From: a candidate division TA06 bacterium 32_111
GTDB taxonomy: Bacteria; Hydrothermota; 32-111
Direction: 5' to 3'
DNA: 50,500 nucleotides
NCBI GenBank assembly: GCA_001508335.1
Contig: LGFX01000011.1
Coordinates: 1-50,500, forward strand
Made by a program: the position numbers and the translations under genes
The notes under the pieces: model-generated
Told to the model about the DNA's origin: nothing
Seen by the model: only the letters and a program-made list of their open reading frames with translations
The model's database searches: none
Part shown: positions 19,058-27,175 of the stretch, piece after piece
How positions within the stretch are numbered: the first letter of the stretch is position 1
Layout of the letters: the number at the start of each line of letters is the position of its first letter

Positions 19058-20735
19058 CTGTTGCCTGCACTACCTCTTCAAGAGTTGTTATTCCAGCTTT
19101 AACCTTTATCAAACCATCCTCTCTCAACATTATAACACCCTCTTTCCTTGCCTGCATCCTTATCTGTTCAATGGAAGCTTCTTTAACTATCATCTCGGAG
19201 ATCGTTGGTGTTATTGGAAGGACTTCGAAAATTCCAACTCTTCCCTTATATCCGCTAAAACCACAAACCGGGCACCCTTTGCCCATCATGAATTTTCCAC
19301 CTCTCATATATTCAGGATTTATGCCATACCTTATGAACTCCTCATCAGGGATTTCAATCGGAACAGCACAGTTTTTGCAAACTCTTCTTATCAACCTCTG
19401 CGCTTCAATAAGAACGACTGAAGATGCTACCTTGTAAGGTTCTATCCCCATATCCTCCAGCCTTGCTATGGTTGCAACAGTATCGTTGGTATGCAAAGTT
19501 GAAAGAACAAGATGCCCTGTTAAAGCTGCTTTGATAGCGATATCTCCGGTTTCAAGATCTCTTATCTCTCCAACCATTATTATGTCTGGGTCCTGTCTTA
19601 GGAAAGCTTTTAGTGCTGTAGCAAATGTGTATCCGATATTTTCCCTTACGTTAACCTGATTTATTCCAACAAAATCGTATTCTATAGGATCTTCGGCTGT
19701 TGTTATGTTTACATTTGGAGTGTTCAACCTTGCAAGGATTGAATAGAGTGTGACGGTTTTACCTGAACCTGTTGGACCTGTAACAAGTATTATTCCGTTA
19801 GGTCTTGAAATCGCTTCTACGAAATCGTTGTATGCCTTTTTTGAAAGACCTATATCTTCCAGTTTCATAAGGGAGGATTTTTCAGCTATTCTCATACATA
19901 TCTTTTCTCCATGTGCAGTTGGGAGAGTCGAAACTCTAAGGTCGATAGATTTTTCTCCCACCTTCATCCCAATCCTTCCATCCTGAGGTACCCTCCTTTC
20001 CGATATGTTGAGTCCTGCCATTATTTTCAACCTTGAAACTATAGCAGGACCTAAAGTGTACTGTGGACTCATCACCTCTTTCAATTCACCATCAACTCTG
20101 TAACGGACTCTCAAAATTTTGTCGAAAGGTTCAATATGTATATCCGATGCTCCCTGTTTCACCGCTTCCACTATAATACCGTTAACGAGTTTAACAACAG
20201 GTGCAGCATCAACATCTATCAAAAGTTGCTGTGCATCAGGTTGTTTTTCCTCTTCAAGTATTTCTATCTCCTCTTCCATTCCAATCTCTGAAAGAACCTC
20301 AGCCATAGAGCCTGCAACACCATAATATTTTTCAATTGCTTTTGATATCATATTTTCACTCGCAACAAGAGGGACAACATTGTATCCTGTTGCGAATTTA
20401 ATATCCTCAATTGTATAAACATCAACAGGGTTTGCCATAGCAAGGTAGAGATTCTTCCCTTCCCTTTTTACAGGTATAACCTGAAACTTTTGTGCTATCT
20501 GGGGAGAAACTATCTTTAAAATCAATGGGTCTATATCTTCTTTGAATTCAAAGACACCAACATTGTACTGTTTTCCTAAGGCTTTTGAAATTTGGTCATC
20601 TGTTACAAAGCCCATCTGAACAAGAATTGTCCCCAACCTTCCTCCATTCTCTTTCTGCTGTGATAATGCTTGGTTTAGTTGGTCTTTAGTAATTAATCCC
20701 TCATCTATAAGAAGATCTCCTAACCTTTTCCACAT
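19050..20735 (-). CDS. pilB: Type II secretion/type IV pilus assembly ATPase (GspE/PilB) with tandem MshEN motif
   Basis: 561 aa. The N-terminal MshEN domain has two tandem RLGxx...LxxQ motifs at residues 4-27 and 33-56 with a 5-residue linker, matching the c-di-GMP-binding consensus. Then T2SSE ATPase: ASDIHIEP, Walker A GPTGSGKT (320-327), AEDPIEY Asp box, GEIRDLET Walker B, and tetracysteine zinc site CKNC...CPVC (453, 456, 488, 491). It powers pilus extension or type II secretion from the inner membrane. No other pilus or secretion gene is adjacent. GspE versus PilB cannot be settled without the rest of the machine. Confidence 0.9.
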   Translation of the reverse strand: MWKRLGDLLIDEGLITKDQLNQALSQQKENGGRLGTILVQMGFVTDDQISKALGKQYNVGVFEFKEDIDPLILKIVSPQIAQKFQVIPVKREGKNLYLAMANPVDVYTIEDIKFATGYNVVPLVASENMISKAIEKYYGVAGSMAEVLSEIGMEEEIEILEEEKQPDAQQLLIDVDAAPVVKLVNGIIVEAVKQGASDIHIEPFDKILRVRYRVDGELKEVMSPQYTLGPAIVSRLKIMAGLNISERRVPQDGRIGMKVGEKSIDLRVSTLPTAHGEKICMRIAEKSSLMKLEDIGLSKKAYNDFVEAISRPNGIILVTGPTGSGKTVTLYSILARLNTPNVNITTAEDPIEYDFVGINQVNVRENIGYTFATALKAFLRQDPDIIMVGEIRDLETGDIAIKAALTGHLVLSTLHTNDTVATIARLEDMGIEPYKVASSVVLIEAQRLIRRVCKNCAVPIEIPDEEFIRYGINPEYMRGGKFMMGKGCPVCGFSGYKGRVGIFEVLPITPTISEMIVKEASIEQIRMQARKEGVIMLREDGLIKVKAGITTLEEVVQATVG

Positions 20736-20759
20736 AGAATTTCCCCCTTTAAAAGATAA

Positions 20760-20788
20760 ATTTTACGAAAAAATTTTATAACAGTCAA
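20760..20788 (-). promoter_or_regulatory. Promoter of pilB-dinG-phosphatase
   Basis: On the minus strand TTGACT (20788-20783), a 17-nt spacer and TAAAAT (20765-20760). An AAAGGGGG purine tract lies 7 nt before the ATG at 20735 as the ribosome site. The promoter starts 8 nt past the upstream gene's stop. Confidence 0.6.
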
Positions 20789-20796
20789 CAGAAAAA

Positions 20797-21345
20797 TCAT
20801 TTTTTAGAATATTTCCCAACAAGTTCACCGTAAGAAATTATATGATTTTCAATCATTTTAAGAATATTTTCATAGGTTAATGTTGAATCTTCTAAAAGAA
20901 AAGTATCTATAGCATAAACTTTAAAAAAATATCTATGCGTTCCAGAAGGTGGGTTTGGCCCAAAATAGGTGTACTCACCTAAAGAGTTTAACCCCTGTAA
21001 AATACCATCTTCAAGTTTAAAAGAATTTTTAGAAATTCCTTCAGTAATAATAGAATCAAATGGAGGAATGTTGAAAAGTATCCAGTGAATGAATTTTTTG
21101 AATGGAGCATCAGGATCCTCAACTATTAGAACCAAAGATTTAGTTTCAGAAGGTATATTTCTGATCCTTACAACTGGAGAGATGTTGCCACCTTTGTAGG
21201 AAAATTTTTCAGGAATTAACGAATAATTTTCAAAATCTGAAAAAACTTCTAACTCTTTTTTTTCTGAAACTTCTTTATCAGTTTTACATCCCAAAAGAAA
21301 AAATAATAAAAAAAGTAAAAAAAAGATGTAAACTTTATTTTTCAT
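20797..21345 (-). CDS. YbhB/YbcL-type PEBP-family lipoprotein
   Basis: 182 aa. Lipoprotein signal peptide with a lipobox ending LLGC at Cys20. The PEBP (Raf-kinase-inhibitor-like) fold follows: GGNISPVVRI, LVLIVEDPDAP with the ligand-site Asp-Pro-Asp, FIHWILFNIP, and YFGPNPPSGTHRYFFKVYA. Bacterial members bind small ligands or inhibit proteases; the role here is unknown. It is usually cytosolic or periplasmic, so lipid anchoring is less common. It has its own predicted leaderless promoter, back to back with that of the polysaccharide cluster. Confidence 0.85.
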   Translation of the reverse strand: MKNKVYIFFLLFLLFFLLGCKTDKEVSEKKELEVFSDFENYSLIPEKFSYKGGNISPVVRIRNIPSETKSLVLIVEDPDAPFKKFIHWILFNIPPFDSIITEGISKNSFKLEDGILQGLNSLGEYTYFGPNPPSGTHRYFFKVYAIDTFLLEDSTLTYENILKMIENHIISYGELVGKYSKK

Positions 21346-21351
21346 ATTTAA

Positions 21352-21379
21352 ATTTTAAAACTTTTTTTAAAATTTTCAA
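21352..21379 (-). promoter_or_regulatory. Promoter of the PEBP lipoprotein gene (predicted leaderless)
   Basis: On the minus strand TTGAAA (21379-21374), a 16-nt spacer and TAAAAT (21357-21352), then TTAAAT and the ATG at 21345. No Shine-Dalgarno sequence. The surrounding DNA is very A/T-rich, so chance matches are possible, but the geometry equals that of the rnr and HD-GYP promoters. Confidence 0.45.
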
Positions 21380-21389
21380 CTCAAATTTA

Positions 21390-21417
21390 TTGACTGAAAA
21401 GATTTAAACTATATAAT
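21390..21417 (+). promoter_or_regulatory. Promoter of the plus-strand exopolysaccharide cluster
   Basis: TTGACT (21390-21395), a 16-nt spacer and TATAAT (21412-21417), followed by AAGGAG (21432-21437) 5 nt before the ATG at 21443. Its -35 box is only 10 bp from the -35 of the divergent lipoprotein promoter, so the two could compete for polymerase or share a regulator. Confidence 0.75.
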
Positions 21418-21442
21418 AATTTTTTAATCTTAAGGAGAATTT

Positions 21443-22324
21443 ATGAGAGTTTTTTTGTTGTTTTCAATCTTAATTTCTACAATCTTTTTATACCCTTCAA
21501 TACCTTCAACAGAAAATTATATTTTCGGTATCGGGGACTCGGTTGAAGTTTATGTTGTAGATAGAAAAGGAGTCAACTCTTTCACTTACACAACAACTAC
21601 TCTTGAAGATGGTTCTTTTGTTCTAATGGTTCCATCAACAACAAAAAGCGGAATCTTTGATTTAAAAACTCAAACATACTATACTAACTGGAAAGTTGTA
21701 AACTATAAAAATCTTACAAGAAAAGAGTTCGAGGATTCTATATACAGAACTTACAGAAGAGAGTTTCTTGTTGATACTGTGATTTTGAATGTTAAATATT
21801 ATGGTTCACACACTTATGTGAACATATCCACAACTCTCGATTCAACAAGATTTGTGAATTTTGAATGGGGTAAAAACTTCCTTTATTACATTTCACATGT
21901 TCAAACAAGTTACCTTACAACACTCGACTCCAACTTAACCATATATACCATAAGGAATGGTAAAAATAACCTTGAAAAGGTGTCCCCATTTGATACTGTA
22001 TATCCGGGAGATAGAATATACTTAAAACCACAAACAGTTTCTGTTGTTGGACAGGTTGCGAGTGGTGGTTTGTTCCCATACAATCCAGATTTCACTATTA
22101 ACGATTACATATCTTTAGCCCAGGGTCCAACAATAGATGGAGATTTAAGGAACGTTAAACATCTTGATAAAAATGGTAAAAAGAAAAATGGAAAGGTTGA
22201 ACCTTACGACATAATTATAGTTGGTAAATCTATAGCCACGAATTTAAAAGATATGACATATTTTGTTTCCGTGATAATGAACTCGATAATGATATATGTT
22301 TATATATCTAATATTTTAAAGTGA
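21443..22324 (+). CDS. SLBB/Wza-like polysaccharide export protein
   Basis: 293 aa with a signal peptide (MRVFLLFSILISTIFLYPS). The IFGIGDSVEVYVVD segment resembles the polysaccharide-export (Poly_export) start, and VVGQVASGGLFPYNPDFTINDYISLAQGP is an SLBB-type soluble-ligand-binding beta-grasp module. A hydrophobic stretch ends the protein (FVSVIMNSIMIYVYISNIL), fitting Wza-like or Wza/Wzz-boundary proteins. It would carry polysaccharide across the outer membrane and periplasm. First gene of the cluster, 15 nt before the chain-length regulator. Confidence 0.75.
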   Translation: MRVFLLFSILISTIFLYPSIPSTENYIFGIGDSVEVYVVDRKGVNSFTYTTTTLEDGSFVLMVPSTTKSGIFDLKTQTYYTNWKVVNYKNLTRKEFEDSIYRTYRREFLVDTVILNVKYYGSHTYVNISTTLDSTRFVNFEWGKNFLYYISHVQTSYLTTLDSNLTIYTIRNGKNNLEKVSPFDTVYPGDRIYLKPQTVSVVGQVASGGLFPYNPDFTINDYISLAQGPTIDGDLRNVKHLDKNGKKKNGKVEPYDIIIVGKSIATNLKDMTYFVSVIMNSIMIYVYISNILK

Positions 22325-22339
22325 TTTTTTGGAGGAATG

Positions 22340-23488
22340 ATGAAGGACACCATTAAATTTTTTATATACCTTATAAAAAATAGAAAAACTATAATTGTTT
22401 CGCTGATACTAACATTTATTATCTCAACTACGATAGCATTTCTACTACCCCAGCAGTTCACATCTTCAGTATCTTTGACACCTCCATCTGGTAGTAGCCA
22501 ATCACTTCTATCGTCCTTAACTTCAATCTCAAAAATGGCTGGGAGTTTCATGGATCTGAGCGGTTTCTCCGCTCAGAGTGTTGACCTTTATATAGATATT
22601 TTGAGAAGCAACTCTGTAATAGATTCTCTTATTCAAAAATATGATCTCCAAAAAAGATATCACATGAAAACTGTTGAGCAAACGAGGATGAAAGTCAAAA
22701 GGTTGACAAAATTTGATATAGGTGCTTCTGAAATGTTAACAGTTTCTTTCACAGATAGGGATCCACAATTTGCAAGAGATCTTTGTAACGATTATATACA
22801 CTATCTTAAAAAACAGATAAACCTAATAAATATTCAGAAACAACAGGAAAATTTAAAAATCTATCAGGATCTTTACCAGAAACAGTTAACCATAGTTGAA
22901 GATCTTTCCAACAGGTTGAACGATTGGTTAAAAAGAAACAGATCCTTAGGTGTTGAGTTCTCTGTTCAACAGAAAACTCCTTCAATGGTTTCTCTCTACG
23001 ACGAACTTATAAAAGAAAAATCAGAATTTTACAAGATGAAATATTCCTTACCTGATACATCTTTAGCTCTTAAAAATAAATTTTTAAAAATAAGAGAACT
23101 TGAAAAATCTGTTGATTCTATATCTTCGACTATTTATGAAAAACCAGAAGAGGTTGTTAAATACACTGAACTTAAAATAGATTTAGAGGTCGCTTTAAGA
23201 ATAAAGAATGAACTTCTCGGACAGTTGAACCTTATAAAAAGTAATCTTGAAAAACCACAGGATAATGTTTTCTTCGTTGATGTTGCAACCGTTCCAACAT
23301 TGAAAAGTTTCCCGCCAAAGAAAGAGATAGTTATAATATCTTTTCTTCTCGTTTTCATCCTTGAACTGTTTTTTTTCGGTATAAAATATTATCTTGAAAC
23401 CAACCTTGAGGATGAGGAAAGAAACGAACTTTATAAAAATTTAAAATTGATTTTTTATGATCCATTCCAAAAAAGAAAAGATATTTGA
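22340..23488 (+). CDS. Wzz/GNVR-type polysaccharide chain-length determinant
   Basis: About 382 aa. N-terminal membrane helix (about 14-36, ending in AFLLPQQFTSSVSLTPP, the classic Wzz start), a long periplasmic coiled-coil region (about 150-290), then VATVPTLKSFPPKKEIVIISFLLVFILELFFF, the Pro-rich segment plus second membrane helix. There is no C-terminal kinase domain, so it is not a BY-kinase fusion. It sets polymer length with the polymerase. Two adjacent ATGs exist (22337, 22340); GGAGG at 22331-22335 favours the second. Confidence 0.85.
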   Translation: MKDTIKFFIYLIKNRKTIIVSLILTFIISTTIAFLLPQQFTSSVSLTPPSGSSQSLLSSLTSISKMAGSFMDLSGFSAQSVDLYIDILRSNSVIDSLIQKYDLQKRYHMKTVEQTRMKVKRLTKFDIGASEMLTVSFTDRDPQFARDLCNDYIHYLKKQINLINIQKQQENLKIYQDLYQKQLTIVEDLSNRLNDWLKRNRSLGVEFSVQQKTPSMVSLYDELIKEKSEFYKMKYSLPDTSLALKNKFLKIRELEKSVDSISSTIYEKPEEVVKYTELKIDLEVALRIKNELLGQLNLIKSNLEKPQDNVFFVDVATVPTLKSFPPKKEIVIISFLLVFILELFFFGIKYYLETNLEDEERNELYKNLKLIFYDPFQKRKDI

Positions 23489-24935
23489 AAATCTTTTCCT
23501 TATTTTTTTATTTTCTTTTTTTGTTACAGGTTTAATACTCTTTTTATTGTTTGGATACAACATTTTTGGTAGTAAGAGAGGTTTCATTTTATCAGCATCC
23601 TTCATAGTTGTTTTGTTTCTGACTATAATTTCCCTTTTCTTTTCTCTGAAAGATTTCTGTTTACTTTATATTGTAACGTTACCATTTTTTTTAAGGTTGA
23701 ATGTCACAAGGTTCTATTTTGAAATTTTCAGTATAAAATTCCATCCAATAACTCTTTCCGTTATTTTTTTCATCCTCGTTGGATTGACAAAAATCTTCAT
23801 AGAGGGTAAATTTCCAAAAAAAAGTGATATCAAAGATTTTTTATTGAACTTTTCATTCTTATTTATGCTTACGGGAGGAATAGTATCATCACTCTTAACG
23901 GAGAGCGTAGTTGGTGGAGATAGAGTTGTTTCTTTCTTCTCAGCGATTTTTGCGTTTCTTATTCCATTCTTTTTATTTTTCATTTTTTCAAACACTTTCA
24001 GAAGTTTAGAAGAGATAAAAAAAATTCTTATTTTCTTTTTACTTTCATTTTTCCTTAACACAATTTCAGGATTTTTAAACATTTTAACAAAATTTGATCT
24101 TTTTGAACTCTTTCTAAACAGAGCATCCTTCAACTTTATAGGACCAAATGTTTATGCAGCGACATCTTTAATTTTTATCCCTTTGACTTTTTATTTTCTT
24201 AACGAAGAGAAGGGAAATAAAAAAATTTTATTCTTTATCTTCTTCATCTTCATAAACCTTTCATTACTTATGACAATAAGTAGAGGTGGACTTTTATCAC
24301 TCGTTCTTATATACATTCTTTTTTTCATTTTAGTAAAAGATTTTAGAAAAAATGTTGCAATACTTTTTTACATTTCAGGTGGTATAGGGGCATTGACTTT
24401 TGGACTTCTTTTTAACGTAATTTCAAGATTTTTCAACATCTTCACAAGAGCAAAAGTTACAGAGTTCAGCACACTGATAAGGGTGAACGCATGGAAACTC
24501 TCCTTAGAGCAGATTCCTCAAAACCCCTTAGGTATCGGTGGAAACCAGTTTCCTAAATTATGGAGGAATTTTGGTGCTTTCCCGGAACAACTCGTTCTGC
24601 ATTCACATAACCTTATGTTAGGGCTTACAATAGAATATGGAATAATAGCAATTTTTGGTTTTTTATTTCTTAACGGATACCTTTTGTACTCTCTTTTCAA
24701 CCTATTTTTAAGATCCTCTGGAACGTTAAAAAAACTTTCAATAACATTTTTCATTTCAATTCTTTCATTCTTTTTTATGGGAACGGTATCTGAAGGTCCA
24801 AGGGCACATTTAAACAACGAAAGGTTCCTTACAAACGATCCTTTGATAATCTATTACATCTTTTTAGGTATAGTTTATTCATTTTTAAAGGTGGTAAAAT
24901 ATGAAAAAGAAAGTTCTGATAATAGCACCACCTGA
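23457..24935 (+). CDS. O-antigen ligase/polymerase-type membrane protein (Wzy/WaaL)
   Basis: 492 aa, about 11-12 hydrophobic segments. The signature region is NPLGIGGNQFP followed by LVLHSHNLMLGLTIEYGIIAIFGF, the periplasmic loop and helix typical of the Wzy_C/O-antigen ligase superfamily. It would polymerise lipid-linked repeat units or ligate glycan. It overlaps the end of the Wzz-like gene by 32 bp and there is no later Met before the first membrane segment, so the overlap seems real. The next gene starts inside its last 35 bp. Confidence 0.8.
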   Translation: MIHSKKEKIFENLFLIFLFSFFVTGLILFLLFGYNIFGSKRGFILSASFIVVLFLTIISLFFSLKDFCLLYIVTLPFFLRLNVTRFYFEIFSIKFHPITLSVIFFILVGLTKIFIEGKFPKKSDIKDFLLNFSFLFMLTGGIVSSLLTESVVGGDRVVSFFSAIFAFLIPFFLFFIFSNTFRSLEEIKKILIFFLLSFFLNTISGFLNILTKFDLFELFLNRASFNFIGPNVYAATSLIFIPLTFYFLNEEKGNKKILFFIFFIFINLSLLMTISRGGLLSLVLIYILFFILVKDFRKNVAILFYISGGIGALTFGLLFNVISRFFNIFTRAKVTEFSTLIRVNAWKLSLEQIPQNPLGIGGNQFPKLWRNFGAFPEQLVLHSHNLMLGLTIEYGIIAIFGFLFLNGYLLYSLFNLFLRSSGTLKKLSITFFISILSFFFMGTVSEGPRAHLNNERFLTNDPLIIYYIFLGIVYSFLKVVKYEKESSDNSTT

Positions 24936-25977
24936 ATCAGCACATACTGTTGAATGGATAGAATTTCTGAACAAACAAGAAAGGTTTGAAATTTTTTATA
25001 TTTCTCTAAAAAAAGATTTTAAACCTGTTAAAAACAGTTTTTTTATAGATTTTTCTTTTCCATTCTATAAAATTAACCTTTTAAAAAGTTACTTCGAGGT
25101 AAAGAGAATTATAAAAAGTATTTCTCCCGATATAGTTCATGCTCACTACCTTTTCCCTTATGGAATTTTAACTCTTTTCGATCGCAAAAAAACTGTTATC
25201 TCTTTTTGGGGAAGCGATATTACAAAAGATTACAAAAACTCCAATTTAATTTTCAAATCCTTAGCAGATCTTTCCATAAAAGATGCGGATTTCATAACTT
25301 TTGCTGGAAAACATTTGAAAAGTTTTTTTAAATACGATATTGAAAACTCAGAAATTCTTATATGGGGAGTTGACAGTAATTTTGTTGAAAGTGTAAAAAA
25401 AATGGATAGAAGGGAGTTGGGATTTTCGGATGATGATTTCATTATCTTGAATTTAAGGTTTATAAGAGATATTTTTCAAATAGAAAGGATCATAGATGTT
25501 GTTAAAGATTTAAACCAAAAATTTAGCAATATCAAGCTTATTCTTGTAAAGGGTGATGATTCACCATATTTTAATATGATTAAAGAGAAATGTAAGGATT
25601 TACCTTTTGTAAAAATTTTAGAAAATCTCTCAAAAGAAAAATTTATTTCACTCATAAAAAGTTCAGATATCACTCTATCACTCTCAACAAGGGATGGTAA
25701 CCCTGTATCAGTTAAAGAGGCTATGATATGTGGGAAAACTGTTATATATCAAGAGATAGAACCGATGATAGAGTTTTTTGAAAACAAAGATTTTAAAACA
25801 TCTTTAAAAACTTTTGAATGTAAAGAGTTGTATGAAAAAATTCTCTATTTTTATAATGATAGAAATACTTTAAAAAATATTGGTAACCAAATGAAAAAAT
25901 TTGCTGAAGAAAATTTTGATAAGGAAAAATGTTTTCAAAAGGGTTTAAAAATCTATAATAAAATTATAGGAGATTAG
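24901..25977 (+). CDS. Glycosyltransferase family 4-like protein
   Basis: 358 aa. GT-B organisation: N-terminal KKVLIIAPPESAHTVEWIEFL, DIVHAHYLFPYGIL (HAH of the acceptor domain), ISFWGSDI; C-terminal donor domain with SLSTRDGNPVSVKEAMICGKTVI corresponding to the E-x7-E nucleotide-sugar site (the second acidic position is ambiguous). Cytoplasmic, transfers one sugar of the exopolysaccharide repeat. AAAGGTGG precedes the ATG by 5 nt. Confidence 0.8.
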   Translation: MKKKVLIIAPPESAHTVEWIEFLNKQERFEIFYISLKKDFKPVKNSFFIDFSFPFYKINLLKSYFEVKRIIKSISPDIVHAHYLFPYGILTLFDRKKTVISFWGSDITKDYKNSNLIFKSLADLSIKDADFITFAGKHLKSFFKYDIENSEILIWGVDSNFVESVKKMDRRELGFSDDDFIILNLRFIRDIFQIERIIDVVKDLNQKFSNIKLILVKGDDSPYFNMIKEKCKDLPFVKILENLSKEKFISLIKSSDITLSLSTRDGNPVSVKEAMICGKTVIYQEIEPMIEFFENKDFKTSLKTFECKELYEKILYFYNDRNTLKNIGNQMKKFAEENFDKEKCFQKGLKIYNKIIGD

Positions 25978-25978
25978 T

Positions 25979-27175
25979 CTGAAAAATATACTTCACCTTT
26001 CAACTATACCAGTTTGGGTTATTGGAGAAGGGTCAGGTATGCCATCCGTTATGAAAACCTTAAAATACTATGATGATAGAGGATTCTCTCAACTATACAT
26101 TTATCCATCAGATAAAAATTCTGTTAATAAAATTTTTAACAGTTGCGAGATAGTTTCAATAAAGGTACCTCAAATCTTTTTAAAGCAAAAGATTTTAAAA
26201 TCTTATCATCTTTTTAACAAATCAAGATTTTTGTACTTTTCTTTTATATACACCTTTAAAATAAAAAGGATTGTTAAAAATTTCAATCCAAATTTGATTT
26301 ATGCACATCTACAGTACATGCCTTTGACAGCGTATTTTCTCTTTCAAAGAAAAAAACCAATATTCGTTAGATATTATGGACTTGTGGATACATACAAATA
26401 TATTGCAAATGGTGGCTTTTACAGATTCGAAGAAAATCTTATCCCTTTCAGGATGAACTTCTCTGGTTATATACTTGTAAATGATGGAACCGCAGGAGAC
26501 CTTGTTGCGTTGAAAAGGGGTGTTAAAAAAGAGAAAATTTTATTTTTGATGAATGGAGTTGATGATTATCCTATTCTTACCGAAAAGGAAAAAGGTGATT
26601 TAAAGAATTCTTTGAATATCAGAAAAGATAAACCTTTATTTCTTTTTTTAAATAGGATAACAAAACTTAAAGGTATAACATTTTTTATCGATTTTTTGAA
26701 GAATTTTAAGGAAAGGGATAATGTTACATTTCTTGTGATTGGAGATGGAGAGGAGAGAGAAGTTCTTTTAGAATTTTTGAACTCTAAAAAGATAGATTAC
26801 AGGTATATAAGATATGTTCCACAGGGTCAAACTTATAGATACTATCAAATTTCAGATCTTTTTTTATCTTTCAACATTCTATCTTCTTTAAACAATCCTG
26901 TACTTGAAAGTATTAAAAATAACACTCCAGTTTTAAGTTTGAAAAGGGGATTCAATATCGATTTTTTAAACGATTACATTTTTTGTTATGATGATGTAGA
27001 AAAGATGGTTGAAGTAGCGAAAAATTATCTACACTTACTGAAGAATAATGATGAAAAAGAATTGATTTTGATAAAAGAGAGACTTAAAGAGTTTAAAAAA
27101 AACTATATAAAATCATGGGATGAAAGGATGGAGAAGGAACTTTATTTCATAAAGGAAAGGTTAAAAAATGTTTAA
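25979..27175 (+). CDS. Glycosyltransferase family 4, probable CTG start
   Basis: From CTG at 25979 the protein is 398 aa; the first ATG, at 26039, would give 378 aa. The 20 extra codons read KNILHLSTIPVWVIGEGSG, a good GT-B N-terminal strand and glycine-rich loop that an ATG start would remove. AGGAG at 25968-25972 stands 6 nt before the CTG, and the upstream gene's stop (25975-25977) leaves no ATG, GTG or TTG in frame. Donor domain: LFLNRITKLKGI, FLVIGDGEE, LSSLNNPVLESIKN. It adds one sugar in the exopolysaccharide pathway. Overlaps the flippase gene by 8 bp. Confidence 0.8.
   Translation: MKNILHLSTIPVWVIGEGSGMPSVMKTLKYYDDRGFSQLYIYPSDKNSVNKIFNSCEIVSIKVPQIFLKQKILKSYHLFNKSRFLYFSFIYTFKIKRIVKNFNPNLIYAHLQYMPLTAYFLFQRKKPIFVRYYGLVDTYKYIANGGFYRFEENLIPFRMNFSGYILVNDGTAGDLVALKRGVKKEKILFLMNGVDDYPILTEKEKGDLKNSLNIRKDKPLFLFLNRITKLKGITFFIDFLKNFKERDNVTFLVIGDGEEREVLLEFLNSKKIDYRYIRYVPQGQTYRYYQISDLFLSFNILSSLNNPVLESIKNNTPVLSLKRGFNIDFLNDYIFCYDDVEKMVEVAKNYLHLLKNNDEKELILIKERLKEFKKNYIKSWDERMEKELYFIKERLKNV

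Noticed and set aside
23714-24133. 139-codon minus-strand frame inside the Wzy-like gene.
   Set aside because: Lys/Asn-rich antisense shadow of a membrane protein gene, with no ribosome site or recognisable domain.
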